The notes: generated from the letters alone by a model not told the origin. A stretch of 64,000 bases of DNA from Phycomyces nitens (GCA_022702545.1 JAHRBC010000007.1:1736001-1800000); one strand, 5' to 3'; shown: positions 9,231 through 21,942, counted from the stretch's first letter. A program made the numbers and translations.

Positions 9231-12200
9231 TTAGGCACAGATTTTTTTTGGAAGAGGGATGACAAGCATCATTCTCTTATTAGTTCGAGTGATGTGCTCT
9301 CCAATGGCAACTTCTAACAAAATCCTGTGTACTGGCAAGATGCTGTTATGATCAGGCATGGAATATTCATTTTTGCAAACCTCAACACCTTCATCCTCAC
9401 GCGATCTGTTAGAGGTTGTTGCAAACCATCTAACAAATGCGAATACATGTTGATTTTCATGAACCATGCGAGTCCAGTGGTTGGTACTAGTTGATGGCGG
9501 CGTGAACTTATGAATAAAGAGATATTGGATCTGGCCGGTATATGCGTTTACTGTCTGATCATTACTACCAACATATAACGCCTGTATATAGGATCCATGG
9601 TTGCCTAATCCATTTGCTCCACGGTAGACTTGGCCAAGTAGATCGATCGACTTCAACTTCGTTATTTGATCGTCTACAAATGAGAACCGAGAAGAAGCTT
9701 CCTGATAGCTGGTGAGTTCGGCGATGCCATATTGCTCTCTGTAGTAACTCAACAAATGAGGATAGTCTACATCCCCCATTGACGTTGTCTTTCCAAGTTG
9801 CAGAGGAAAGGCCGAGGAAGGAAGAGGTTCATTGCCATTAACAGAGATCTCTGGATTCAAGGAAGAGTCCAAGAAGTGCTGCAAGTTGAATCGGCGTTGG
9901 GTGTCTGGTACAGTGGCAGGTGAAAGGGTGGGTGAGGAGACGAGCTTGGCAAAGACAGAAGAGAATGGGATTTTACTGGAGTATCCAAGGACTGCTTGCA
10001 CATAATCGGCCTTGTACGATTCTTCAACAAAATTCCTCATATACGTTGCCTCAAAACTATCCTTTCTGTTAGTGCTCACGTTCTTTAGCAAACCATTGTA
10101 TCGCTCGAACCCAAAGAGCCAATAGCCATACACTGGTCCAAAATCACGAATGGTCTCGCAAAGATGGAGGTGCAGATGCATATTGCAGGTGAGGACACTA
10201 GGAGGGTAAAGACGCTCGCACTTTTGACAGAATTTCTCTAGGTAGTCATGGGCATCGTCAAGTTCTTCAAATGATAGGGATGGCTTTACAAGGAGACGGC
10301 AGGCATCGACAAAGTCCATCCAGTTTCTGAACTTGTCATTGTTGAGAACATCTTTCAGCAAGACGGGAGAGTACGCCAGCACCCAGGACTTCCATTCGTC
10401 AGCTTTCATAAATGAAAACCCTTTTCCAATTTTCGCTGTCAATGAACTGTACGAGGCTGGGAGAGTCATTTTCTTGGCGATTTGCTGCATGTCGTTCAGT
10501 TGTCCACTATTGATATCACCACCAGCAATCCACTTTTCCATCATTCTCTTTGCCGTGCCCAGAAAGAGATTGTGCATGGGATCAATGATCGTTCCACGTA
10601 CTAGATCAAAGTATCCAAGGCGATGCAGCTGCGACCATCGAACACCATTTTCGATCTCCAGCTGATGCCTTTCTGAGGGTGTACTAGCACTCTTCCACAC
10701 CTCAGCATGCACCCTGTTTTCGACACCATGACGAATAGACCACTCCAGATAGTTGAAACCACGAAAGTCCACACTGCTTGTCCCAGCAAGACGACTGAAT
10801 TGACGACTGCATTTATAGCAGGCGTTGGTGCTATTGTGGGATGTGAATCCGCTCGTTTTCCTGGCTGCTGGGATATCACATGCCACCATTAGGAGTGCAG
10901 CACGGACGGTTGCTCCAGATCGATACTCAAAGGTTGGAATTGTCATTCCAACGTACAACTGCTCAAGGTCATCCACCAAAGGCTTGAGATAGCTGTTGAT
11001 CTCATACGACTTGGGCTCCTTTGGTCCAGGCATTAGCCCAACCAAGACGACGTTCTCTGGCTTGAACCTTTCATCTCTGGGCAAGTTGTTGATTGCCAAA
11101 TATATGGCACCAGAGGAGTGGGTGACACCATCGAAGGGCTGAAACCAGTCGATGTTGAGAGTCAACAGAAGAGAACGAGGGCGGGCAACAAATGAAAGAC
11201 TATCACTGTCTTTCAACTCCTTCCACATCTTGCCATCGTAAACGTCACACATGGTGTCTGCCACCTTCAGCTCGTCGTTCCAGAGGCCGATCTTCTGCTC
11301 GAAACCAGGACGAAGAAAGAGAACCTTGAGTGCATCTTTGACGGACTGATACACAAAGATTTTCTTTGGAACCATGGCACCAGACGTCGACTTCTTTCTC
11401 AGCTCACAGTTACAAGTTATGTTTGCGCCTATTTTCACAGAGCTACACAAGGGAGGAACGGAAATAGATTCTTCGTAGATCTGGTGGCAATCTGGGCAAG
11501 AAACGAATCGTTTGATATCTTTGGTGATATTGCTAAAACCCGTCATCTTCTGAAGACCAGCAAGACTTGTTGGTAGCTGAAAGTCTTGTTCATAAACCAT
11601 CAAGAGCTCATTGACAAACTGGATCAATACAACTGCGCCCTTGTTGACTGCATAACGGGATGCAAAAAGAACAACGAAAATGGCAATAGCCCTATGCACT
11701 GGATTTTCGGGCATACCAGGAGCACCAAAGGGTTCTGTTTTAAAAAAGGAAAATTATTAACACTCAATTTCGGCATGCTTCTTTATGATAGTTATTCAAT
11801 ACTGACCTTCGCTGTTGAACTCCTCAACGTCAATCTCCTCGACATCACTCTCTTCATTGTTGCCATTGTCGCTGTCATTGGCAATCTCGGTGTCATCGCC
11901 ATTGACCTCATTGTCAGCCAAATCATCGTCAGACATCGGGACGGAATCCAAAAAAGGTAGGTTGGCCTGACCGCCCATTGTTTCCATGGATTCAGATTCA
12001 AACATCGGGATTGCTACAAATATGGAATAGATTAGTTTATTGCCCTTAAACTGGTTTTCAAATAAATATTTTTTACCCTCAACATCAACATCCATAATGA
12101 CACTTTGTGTGCCTGAGGTTCAATTAAAGAATAATGGTTATTATTGCGCAGTAAATACAAAATTAATACATACTACTCTCAGTTTGTCCAGCCTCTTCAA

Positions 12201-12318
12201 TTCTTGCTCTTTTGGCATGACGCTGATAATTGCGTCTGGATACCATAGAGAACCCTTCTTGGTTACCATTGCATTTGTTACAGTAACAGGCAGTGTTGTT
12301 TTGGGAAGCAGAAGACAT
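9231..12318 (-). CDS. CACTA-type DDE transposase of A1, four exons
   Basis: Exons 12177-12318, 12077-12112, 11807-12013 and 9231-11734 join in frame to 962 residues. Exon 1 has a zinc-finger-like C-x-C-x2-C-x12-17-R-x2-H pattern; exon 3 is very acidic; exon 4 holds the catalytic region. Approximate residues: N-I-D-W-F (first Asp) 323; A-C-D-I-P (second Asp) 415, followed by C-x2-C; D-P-M-H-N about 512; F-E-R-Y-N-G (Glu) 671. A Cys-rich motif CPDCHQIY lies before the core. It would cut and rejoin the CACTG ends. The frame is intact, so A1 may be autonomous. Assignment to CACTA/EnSpm rests on termini, 3-bp duplication and motif order. Confidence 0.9.
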
Positions 12319-12560
12319 ATTTTGTGTGATTCGATTGTAAGATAAAAAAGGAAACAAGTGCTTCATATGTTTTATTTGCTGTCAATTTATAGACAAAAAA
12401 AAACTATTGTATTTTACTTGTTTGCCCGAACCAATAGGATCTGTTAAAAAGTCTTTTTTTATTTGAATAAAAAAAATCTTCTGAGTTGAAAAAAAGGCCT
12501 ATATTTCCTACACCTTAAAGTACTCTTGGTGCACTAGTAATCCAGCCCATTTTTCCAGTG

Positions 12561-13028
12561 TACACCTTGCGTACTCCTGCCACCTGGCCTGCCCCCCGAG
12601 AGGATTTCGATGAATCCAATCCCCTTGAAGAAATTGCAAGTAGGGTGAGGGTCATCACCCACCTCGTCGAGAACCTGCGGCCGGAAGCCAGAGCCAAGTC
12701 CAATGAGCAAAAGAAGAAGAACAAGGTGCGGTATGACCAACTGGTTTCCCCTCGGCGAAGGTTTGCTCCTGGTGAGCAAGTCCTGATGCGCGATAACAAC
12801 CCGCCACACAAACTGGCAGACCGTTGGTTAGGACCGATGACCGTTACCAGAGTCAACCAGAACGGTACCTACCATCTCACTGGCCCCAACTACCGCCGCC
12901 TCCAGAGTGCCGTCAATGGTGACTCCCTTATCCCTTTCCGCAACCACAAGCACATGGTCCCAGACATCCAAGTCCAAAGGGCTGAGCATCAATTTCTCGC
13001 CTGGATGGATCGTTTTGATTCTCGTTGA
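12561..13028 (+). pseudogene. Gyp1 integrase, 3' part, after A1
   Basis: This is the continuation of the frame that stops at 6298. Apart from the duplicated TAC the join is exact, entering through TYTLRTPATWPAPRED. It codes for the C-terminal integrase region with an SH3-like GPY/F module (RWLGPMTV, then GTYHLTGP) and ends MDRFDSR-stop. No chromodomain is visible. It is non-functional only because of the A1 insertion. Confidence 0.88.
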
Positions 13029-13054
13029 CCTTGCCTTCTCGTTCGTGGCCTTGC

Positions 13055-13069
13055 TTAGTGGGGGGACCC
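13055..13069 (+). other. Polypurine tract of Gyp1
   Basis: AGTGGGGGGACCC directly precedes the 3' LTR and is the expected plus-strand primer site of an LTR retrotransposon. Confidence 0.65.
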
Positions 13070-14102
13070 TGACACGGGTGTTGTAGGGTTTCCAGCTTCG
13101 GCCACTTCTCACCCATCCACGTGACTTTCCAAGGCCTTCTCTGCCAAAAAAGAGTGACGTAGCCTTCTGATCAACTAGCAACGTCACCTTTTCCCAATCG
13201 CAAGTCACTTTGTTTCTCTCATATTCCTCTCTCTTCCGCACTCCTTTGATTTTCCTTATTTGTCACCCTCGCTCTCATTTTAAACCCCTCATCATCATTT
13301 CCTTATTTGTCATTTGTACCCACCTTTTTGTCATCATCTCACCTTTCCCTTCCCCATATCCATGTCTGTGCGCATCAACCACCATCTTCCTTTATCTACA
13401 TCTCAAGTCATTTTCCCGCACATCGGCATTTCTTTTATTTCATTGTCCTTCATCGCATTTACCATTTTACACTACATTTCATACTTATTGCACCTTCATA
13501 TCATTATCTTGTCTTATCGTTCATACTTCCTCCCAACACATCGTTATTATCTCATCTATTTTTCGCACGCTCATTTTCATTTACAAAAATTAATCTAGAA
13601 ATTCATCATTAAGTAATATTTTACAAATCTATATAAGAGATCAAAATCTTCATCAAATAAACATCATCAGTTACCTCTCTCTTAATTTCCGTCCCTGAAC
13701 TAGTGAATTGTCTTGTATAGAAATTCCTAGCCATACTTGTGCCAAGATTGATTTTTTCTTTTCATCCATTTCCCTTTTCCGTCAAATTTGTATCCCTCTC
13801 GTACTTTGCTGTCAACTTGTCTAATTGTCCTGAGTGAAATTATCAAGTTCCCTTCCTCTATTTTATCTCTTCCTTTTTGTACCGTTTGCTGTCAAGAATA
13901 TATTCAACTGTCCCGAGCGAAGTTCTATATTTCTTTCCATATCTTACCTTTCTCTTCTCTTGTCCGTTTCTTGCTGTCTAACTTCGGTTTCTACCCCGTT
14001 GTTATCTTTATTTATTGCACCATCGTTATTGTCAACGAGTGGTATTTAATTTTCTATATTTTTCTGACTCGTTTTCACTCACAACAAACTCAACACGCGT
14101 CA
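13070..14102 (+). repeat. Gyp1 3' LTR
   Basis: It is the same length as the 5' LTR and near-identical to it, running TGACACGG to CGCGTCA, followed by the TGGA duplication. Two bases further on a third LTR (LTR-Y) begins. Confidence 0.93.
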
Positions 14103-14108
14103 TGGAGA

Positions 14109-14877
14109 TGACACGGGTGTTGTAGGATTTCAAGCTTCGCCCACTTCTCTCCATTTCACGTGACTTTTCCAAGGTCTTCCCTGCTAGAAAGCGTGACGTA
14201 GCATCCTGATTAACTTGGCAACGTCACCTTTCTCCATTTGCAAGTCACCTTATTTCTCATATCTCCCTTTTCTCCACACTTCTTTGATTTTCCATATTTG
14301 TCACCCTCGCTCTCATTTCAAACCCCTCCTATCCATTTCCATATTTATCCATTGTACACTATTTTTGTCATCTATCTTCCCTTCCCTTCTCCCCACGTTG
14401 CTGTCTGTGCGCACTTATCTTTCTCTTCATGTTATCTACCTCTTTACACCCTCTCACACATCGGCACTTCATTTTATTCATACCCCTTCATATCTCTGTC
14501 CCTTCTCTCACACTGCTCACTTTATCATATTACTGTTATCCATATCTTCATACTTCATATTTACATTGTCTTCGCATATTTTCATATCTCATTTTGTCTT
14601 ATCATATTTGTCCTCCATTTTTATATTATCACCTTCACTGTATATCCCATTTTCTCATACTATCATATCTTATTTTGTCTTATCATCTCATACCTCTCCC
14701 CCCAAAGTCATTATTATCCTTATCCATTATCTCATATACTGTTCTATTTTTCATTCACACACCCAATTCCTATATTTTATTATTAATCAATTCACCATTT
14801 ATCACTAAGTAACATTTTACAAAGTCTATATAAGAGACCAAAATTTCAATCAATAAACATTATCAGTTACCTCTCTC
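14109..14877 (+). repeat. Solo LTR-Y, left part, split by H1
   Basis: It starts TGACACGGGTGTTG like the Gyp1 LTR but is clearly diverged. It runs through a TATA box (TATATAAG near 14827) and AATAAACATTATCAGTTACC, then meets the H1 terminus at 14878; the same LTR resumes at 21943. The complete LTR is flanked by GAGA at 14105-14108 and 22369-22372, which marks a solo LTR with a 4-bp duplication. The many open frames in its T/C-rich sequence are not genes. Confidence 0.85.
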
Positions 14878-15480
14878 CACTGCAAAAGAAGGGTTGTATT
14901 AGCCAGAATTAGAGATTTTGAATTATTACAAATTTTTAAAAATGAATTCTAACTCCATCATTTTGATGATTTTTTAATGATGAGACCTAATTTTGCATTT
15001 TATTTCATATATGAGCTCTAAATTGCAGATTTGACGCAAAATAGCACACATTTTAAATGACTTTGCAAAATAAATAAATAAAATTGGTACTATTTTTTCA
15101 TTTTTATAAACTATATCAATTTTTACGATTCTTGCTTTTTTATTGATTTTATAGACAAAACATTCAATATATTTAAGATGAATCGATGTGTACATAATAA
15201 TAATGACCAATATTTTAAAATAAAAAAATAATATTCAAGGATAATTAATAATTTCGGCACCATTAGTAATCCACCAATTTTTTTTGAATTTAACAGAGAT
15301 TGGGTTTGTAATGCTTATAAATATTAAGGGAGATTGATTCAAAGCCCAGATATCAAAAGACGATGATGAATAAATGGTGTGTTTGATAGTAGGATTAATA
15401 ATATATATCGTCTTGCTCTGAAATATGATTCATATAAAAAAGAGCCAAATATAATACCTCTTGCTCATATAATCTTTATT

Positions 15481-18400
15481 ATGAATAACATTAAAAACGA
15501 AACATACAACCTCCTGTGCAAATGTTCGGCCTGTACCAAATATACAGCCGATGGAATATTGCAGAATGCACAGACATTCATGCGCCATAAGAATTCTGAT
15601 AATGTGTCAAGCATTGGTCCCAAGGATAGAGATGATTGTAAGTGAAATTGTATATCGTTATTCATAATCTAATAATGTTTGTTGTTAATTATTACAGCCA
15701 ATGTCAGAAGCACAGTTGAAGAAGAGTCAGATATCATAATGCCTGATGTTTCTAATGAGTTTATTGATTGTAAGTGCGATATATTTTGGTTATCAATTAC
15801 AGATACTAACTTTTATTTTATTATAGATGAAGACAACTTTTCTATCATGTCAGTCGAAACTACTGGACAACAGATACCTTTCTTGAGAGAAGACGATGTT
15901 TTTGACGTTGAGGAGGAATCAGATGTTGAGTCATCACTCATTGCAGCTGACAATGAGGATTCCGATTCAAATGATGAATCTAGCGATGAAGATGAGACTG
16001 AGATTGATGGCGGCAATGGTTTTGAACAAATGATGGCTTCAAGTATGTATACATAAAATACAAACATATTTAATTGTATACAAGTTATTTATCATATACT
16101 TTCCTTTGTAGTTGGATCCCTGAAAATTCATGACATGTCCCAAACCAGCCAGTTCATAGCCATCTTTGGCGTTATCTTCCAAGCATTCTACTTGGTGCAA
16201 ACGGGAGGATCGGCCATGCTCAAATTCTTCCGCCATCTTCTTGTTGCATTTGAGAAGGATGCTGACCTGCCTCTTACTGTCAACGCCTTGAAAGCAATGA
16301 CCGGATTTGACATAATGACCAAAGGCATTGTAAAGTACACCGTTTGCAACAAGTGCTTTGCAATCTACTCGCCAGACAATCATCAGCCAACATGCACGTT
16401 CAAGAAGTATTCCACCACACAAGCCCAAATTTGCAACAATCCTCTTTTCCACAATTCATCAGCCAGAGATCCTATTCCGTTCATGGTGTTCCCATACAAT
16501 TTGCTCAAGAACACTTTGACACAGTATCTCTGTAAGCCTGGATTTGAGGACAAGATGTTGCAATGGAGATCAAGAGAGACCGTTGAGAACACCTTCCTTG
16601 ACATATATGATGGTGCAATGTGGAATGAGTTGCTCGATGATAACGATATGCCATTTGTTGATGATAACTATTCTCTCATGTTGACATTGAACGTGGATTG
16701 GTTTCAGCCATTCGATGGGCGCACTCATGCCAGTGGTGCGTTGTATCTGTCAATCAACAACTTGCCCAGGGAAGAAAGGATGAAGCCAGAAAATATCATT
16801 CTTGTTGGTGTCATGCCAGGGCCAAAGGAAGCAAAGACTGATCAGATGAACAACTTTCTTGAACCTCTTGTTGACGAGTTGGTTGACTTCTACAGTGGAA
16901 TGACAATCAAGACGGCCATGTTCCCTGGTGGTGTTCGTGTTCGTGCTGCTCTCATGTGTGTTGCCTGCGATATACCAGCTGCAAGAAAAACCACGGGATT
17001 TACAGGGCATGCAAGCACCAACGCCTGTCACAAGTGTGCACGTCAATTTTCGGTGATCGATGGATCAAGCAAGATCGATTACTCTGGATTTGACGTTGAT
17101 AATTGGACACCAAGAGAAAAGGCAACCAATGCTGTGCATGCCGAAATGTGGTTCAATGCAGAATCAGACGTCGAGCGAGCAGAGTTGGAGAAGCATAATG
17201 ATACCCGGTATTCAGAATTGCACCGCCTACATTACTTTGATCCTGTTCGGTGTACAATTGTGGATCCTATGCACAACTTGTTTCTTGGCACAGCCAAACA
17301 GATGGTCAACATTTGGAGAGACCTCGGTTATTTTCCCAGCACTACTCTTGCCCACATGCAACATCTGGCAGATTCCATTCTTGTTCCTCCTGGATATGCT
17401 GTATTGTCCAACAAAATTGCTTCTGGGTTCCCATATATGAAGGCAGATGAGTGGCGATCGTGGTGTCTTGTGTATTCGCTGGTTGTCCTGGAGAATGCTT
17501 TGCCAGAAACAGACTACAATAACTGGCTAGTATTTGTTGATGCATGTCGCCTATTGACAGGACCATCTGTCATGACCCAGAGTATAGACGAAGCACACCA
17601 GCTCCTTGGTGATTTTGGCGAAAAGTGCGAGATATTGTATGGAACTGTCAGTATCACGCCAAACATGCATCTGCATATGCACTTACGTGAGTCCATGCTT
17701 GACTTTGGCCCTGTCTATGCATTCTGGTTGTATAGCTTTGAACGATACAATGGCAAGCTCAAGAACATCAAGACAAATCGCCGCAATGGATTCGAGGTCA
17801 CTTTCATGAAGGTCTTCTTGGAAAAGGGATTCATCAGCAACTTTCTTCAGTTCTATTCTGCCAAACTTTCACCACCCATGGTAGAATTTCTCCAAGAAGT
17901 TGCTCAAATAGCACCGACGCCTGTCAGATCCTTGGTGAACTCTGAGTACGGCCACCCTCCACATCTTCAATTCAACCTCAACATGTTCCTCCAAGCTGCC
18001 ACCAATCCATGGTTTAATGTCACTGGAAGTGAAGCCCTGCCATTGACCTCGTTGCCATTGAAATTGTCGCCTTTATCTATAATGACTGGCAATCATTATA
18101 AGTACTTGGTCGAATTTTATAACAAGGCTTACCAAGACACTGGCATTTCCTTCTGTGCCACGGATAGCATCCCACTTGGAGGGCATGTCTATATCAATGA
18201 CCGGATTCGCAAGATGAAGAAGATTTCGTTGCTAGGACAAGAGTATTGGAGTGGTGAAAAGAAAAAGCGCGGTTCTTTTGTACAAGTCTTGTTTCTGGAC
18301 AATTCGACAAGTAAATTTGTTGCATTTCCCGGCCAGATTGAGTATTTATTTACTCATGTTATCAAGATTGGTGGAATCGAAAGAGTTTCTACTTTTGCTT

Positions 18401-18615
18401 TCGTCAAATGGTTTCCGATGTATAATACTGGCAGATATCAACCGTTGATAAACCAAGGTCTGGAGCTGTGGGAGAAGGGGTTTTTAGAGGAGACCGTTGA
18501 GTGTATTATTCCAGTACATCGTCTGCATTCTTGCTTTGCATTGACAACTCACAATCTCCAACAAGGGTCTCAAAAACGCCTAATTATTCCATTACCTAGA
18601 AAAGTCGTCACTTAA
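15481..18615 (+). CDS. CACTA-type DDE transposase of H1, four exons
   Basis: Exons 15481-15637, 15698-15769, 15827-16042 and 16112-18615 join in frame to 982 residues. Exon 1 has the Cys pair and C-x2-C pattern (LCKCSACTKY) and a following R-H. Exon 3 is acidic (NDESSDEDETE). Exon 4 carries the core: N-V-D-W-F-Q-P, A-C-D-I-P-A-A-R-K, C-H-K-C, D-P-M-H-N-L-F-L-G and F-E-R-Y-N-G. The N-terminus of exon 4 differs from A (MSQTSQFIAIFGVIFQ), so H is a separate family. The frame is intact. It converges on the accessory gene, 532 bases between stops. Confidence 0.9.
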
Positions 18616-19147
18616 TAAAAAAAATTGCGTTTTTGACCACAAACATCAGCCACGTAATGCTTATTTTTCTTGTTTTACTTTACTATCTGTTCTTTTATCA
18701 ATACATTTTTAAGATTGATTAAAATATTAGATTGATATATACAAGTTACGTCCTTTAAAACAGATCTCAAAACAAATATTTATTTTCTCCAGCTCATTAT
18801 GCGATAAGCCAAGTAGTTGTTTATTTAATACCCGATGATCAGCTATATTTTAAAGTTTATACTACATAATATACTAAAAATTTTCATTTAAATTCCAAGT
18901 TTATAAAGCCGATGAAAATATTTTATTTTGCTATTAAATATTTGTTTTGCAATAATTACGACTAAAATAAAATAACCATTAAAAATAATATTGTTTCTCA
19001 CCATCTTGTCTTTCTTTATTTTTTATTGCAACAACAATACAAAAACGAGTAATGCCAACCCTACCACCATCATCTTCCAGCCCAACAACTTGTTTCAACT
19101 TATTCAATAAAGACCATTATATCAAGACAACCAAATACAAATTTTTT
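18616..19147. other. AT-rich intergenic region between convergent H1 genes
   Basis: It would hold both 3' UTRs and polyadenylation sites. Poly-A and AATAA-like runs are frequent. No reading frame or structured RNA was recognised. It is repeated almost unchanged in H2 at 27439-27969. Confidence 0.6.
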
Positions 19148-20248
19148 TTATTGCCGTGTTGCAATCCACTTGGCAACACGCGCCTTCTGCTCTTTTGACA
19201 ATTCAATGTGTCTACTTTCAACAGGACAAGAAGAAAAGTCAATGACCTTCATCTTCTTTTCCTTGCTCCTCTGGGCTTTCAACTTGCCCAAGTACTCCTC
19301 GACCTATATATCATAATCGAATTAATTAATTATATGAAGCACATCAAATTTGCCCGAACAATATCTTACCAAAGGATGTCTGTTACTGGGAGTATAAACG
19401 GTATACTCCCGTTGCTCATCATCAGACTCAATGTCGGACAACATCTCTTTGTCCAAGAGATCCTTGACGGTCTCTCCATACTTGGACTCCAAGTTTGCCT
19501 TGCCTGCCAAATGCAGCCTCTTGTAGGCTTCGAGGATCTATTTCAAAATCAAGTATTAGAAGTATGAAAACAAATATTATATTATACTAACTCTTGTTTT
19601 TCTCGTACGTCTATGAGAAGACTGGTTTCGCTTAGCTAACTTTTCTGGCGAGGTGTTAGCTCTGTTTAGCTTGTACGAGATGTGCCATCTTGTTTTTTCC
19701 TCTATGACTGCAGACGCAAGAGGCTGTCCTTCAGGCTGCTGGTGAATGTACATCCGGACCTTGTCTGCAATAGGCCGGTTGGATGAAGAGAGTGCCCCCT
19801 CATTCATTGTCAATGGTGTAGACACCAAGACATTCCTTGTCTCTGATCGTATGAGACGCTATATGACATAGGGTAAGTAATTCATCAATATAAAATTAAT
19901 ATTTATATATAGATATCCTACCGAGACCGATGGAAGTCGATACTTCATATACATCTGTGGTGGTGGAGCTTGATGGGGGGAAACTTGGCTACTGTTGCCA
20001 TTCGAGTTCTTGAGGGATTCCATCCCTTGATGGACCTGCTGCAACAGGACATGCGACTCATTCAGTCTTGTCTGAAGAGCCGACAGGTTTGACAACACTG
20101 TGCCGTCCTGTTCAGCGTTGTTGCTTGGAGCAGGAAGGATCGTCTGCATCACAGTTCCTGCTGGTCTAGTGCCACTAGTCTTACCAATCGACTTCTTGGT
20201 AGTCGACTTGTAGGTCTTTTTAGAGCTTGATGATATAAATTGAGACAT
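19148..20248 (-). CDS. Accessory gene of H1, four exons, unknown function
   Basis: Exons 19922-20248, 19592-19858, 19370-19537 and 19148-19303 join in frame to 305 residues. Order: Ser/Lys-rich N-terminus with a coiled-coil-like stretch (LSALQTRLNESHVLLQQ); a segment with EEKTRWHISYKLN and a basic tail (SSHRRTRKTR); an acidic segment (SDIESDDEQ) ending in TPSNRHPL where other families have RPGWRSDE; and a last exon ending AKWIATRQ. Exon 3 is 168 bases, as in C and E. Position, exon count and polarity match the other elements although sequence identity is low. Function is unknown; a role in binding the termini or in regulation is inference. Confidence 0.7.
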
Positions 20249-20659
20249 TGAATACTAGAAAAATATATTAAAGTGTGAGGTTCGTTGATTATGAATATCT
20301 ATTTTCCAATAGATTTTGAAATATTCCATAAATAATATATACATGAGAAAGTAATTAAAAGTAATTAAAAAATATACTTCTTTCTAAAGAGGTTTTATAG
20401 TATTTTGATCTTTGCTTACATTATGCTGTCAGGTATACTTAGTAATCTGCTTCAACTGGCTAATCCATTTAATTTGCTTGCACTGACTAATCCATTTGTA
20501 ATATTTAGGCTCTGTTTCAAAAATACAAATCATTTTATTAAGTGGGCTTATTAGTTCCACGTCACGTTCGGGACACTCAATATCGCCGTTGATCTCTATT
20601 GGATTTTTGCTTTCAACCTTTGTTCGTTTCTTTTCTTTTCCTTTCCTTTACTTTTCGGC

Positions 20660-21087
20660 ATGGTAAGCATCATTCTCTTTTAAATTTTTTTTTTACTCAT
20701 CATGACCTTATATTTGTCCAGATATTCTTTTCTATATCCATACAAGGGCTGCTGGTTTATGTCAATAACTCTGGTATACTGGTAATGTTCTTTTTATTAT
20801 CTCATTCAGTTTCCACAAGCTCATTGCTCTGCTTAGTAATTCACGGCCTCCCATTACAAACAAATACAGAGGAGCACTTTGCTGTATATTATGGTATGAC
20901 ACTCTTTTATATACTAGGCATGCTTTATTAACATTCGTTCCATTCATTAGAATTTTTTCAGTCATCTGGTATGTGCCGATTCCATGTCATCTGGTCAGTA
21001 ATTGTGTCCGTTATACCCATTACCAAGTAAGTATACAACCTTTCAGCCCTTATATCACTTTACTAATCTATTATGTAATAGATGTAA
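20660..21087 (+). CDS. ORF3 of H1: small multi-exon gene (tentative)
   Basis: Exons 20660-20662 (the ATG alone), 20722-20773, 20810-20893, 20962-21026 and 21082-21087 join in frame to about 69 residues. The product is hydrophobic at the start (IFFSISIQGLLVYV) and unrecognised. GT-AG joints are good (ATG|GTAAGC, CTCTG|GTATAC, TTATG|GTATGA, CCAA|GTAAGT). Further exon-like blocks lie at 21082-21138 and 21194-21258, the first a partial duplicate of exon 4. It sits divergent from the accessory gene, as in A1. The one-codon first exon keeps confidence low. Confidence 0.4.
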
Positions 21088-21942
21088 TCAAAATATTCTT
21101 CATCTGGTCGGCCATTGCGCCCATTACACTGATTACCAAGTAAGTATATAACCACTCAACGTTTATATTATTTTCCTGACATATTCTTAATAGATATTAC
21201 CGAAATTTTCTATATCATTTATCAAAGTATTCAAGTTTTCTCGATATAAATACCAATGTAAGTATTGTTGTTTTATTCAAATTATTTTACAGTCTGCTAA
21301 AATAAACCCATGAAAATTATCTAGCCACCCTTTTTTTTTCAAAAGAAAACAAACACCCACGTAAGCAGTGCCGCAGCAAGTAACAAAGGAAGGTAGGGGG
21401 TCTAGTAGACCAGGGTAACCCATATATTCTCCGGATGAGTAAAAGAATACCCATCCAATTGAGAAAAGGGCAAGGCTAGCATATTAGGCAATAAAAGTAG
21501 GAGTGAGTAGAGATGAGAACGAATAGAAATCATTAGGAAAACTTTTTTTATCCAATAAAAACTATTATAAACTACATCTTTGGCCTGTATCTGCCATGAA
21601 TTCATACCGAATTCATACTGAATCCTATGAGGACACTGCTTTAATATTGAAAAGAGCAACCTATATAAAGTAATTTAAAGAACTGAATCCTTCGGGGCTA
21701 GAAAATATGGGACGAAAAAAAAAGAAACCCCCCAATTTTCGTGACAAAAAAAAGCACAAAAAAAATAACCCACCTTTTGCTTTTTGCGCTTTGACGTTTC
21801 AGTATACTGATTGGAATCATTCAGACAACGAATCCTAAAAATTTAATATTGAAAAATTTGGCAAATATTATATCAAATCTTTATCATTCAGTCAAGAATT
21901 TTATAAATATCAGTATACTAAAATGGCCCTTCTTTTGCAGTG
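21088..21942. other. Right arm of H1
   Basis: It contains the duplicated exon-like block (about 21090-21138), then non-coding sequence to the terminus. CAGTATACT occurs twice near the end (about 21800 and 21911-21919) and may be a subterminal binding motif. No other gene is seen. Confidence 0.45.

Larger units (their letters stand above)
6299..12560 (-). mobile_element. CACTA-type DNA transposon A1 (complete, duplication TAC)
   Basis: The left end is CACTGGAAAAACGGGCTTGA. The right end, read inward, is CACTGGAAAAATGGGCTGGA, and the match continues to GATTAC-AGTGC. The 3-bp duplication TAC is at 6296-6298 and 12561-12563, inside Gyp1 integrase. It carries ORF3 (minus), the accessory gene (plus) and the transposase (minus), all with intact frames. 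The left arm has repeats of GTGTAGTATTT near 6560-6640, possible binding sites. A near-identical copy starts at 60216. Strand is that of the transposase. Confidence 0.95.
155..14106 (+). mobile_element. Ty3/gypsy LTR retrotransposon Gyp1 with 4-bp target duplication
   Basis: A full-length element whose two 1033-bp LTRs (159-1191, 13070-14102) each start TGACACGG and end CGCGTCA. It is flanked by TGGA at 155-158 and 14103-14106. Inside are a primer-binding-like site, gag, pol with protease, RT and RNase H, an integrase ORF and a polypurine tract. Only one LTR mismatch was noticed (near 1179, A versus T), which suggests recent insertion. CACTA element A1 lies inside the integrase, so this copy is probably no longer autonomous. 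Confidence 0.93.
14878..21942 (+). mobile_element. CACTA-type DNA transposon H1 (complete, duplication CTC)
   Basis: The left end is CACTGCAAAAGAAGGG and the right end is its exact reverse complement over 16 bases. CTC flanks it at 14875-14877 and 21943-21945. Removing the element restores a continuous LTR that matches Gyp1 at 765-785. Contents: transposase (plus), accessory gene (minus) and ORF3 (plus), the mirror image of A1. The 600-base left arm is non-coding; the right arm from 21090 holds two CAGTATACT motifs close to the terminus. Confidence 0.95.

Noticed and set aside
9231..11734. Assignment of the transposases to the KDZ (Kyakuja-Dileera-Zisupton) group
   Set aside because: CACTG/CACTA termini, 3-bp duplications and the D-P-M-H-N motif between the second Asp and the Glu fit CACTA/EnSpm better. 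A profile search would settle it.
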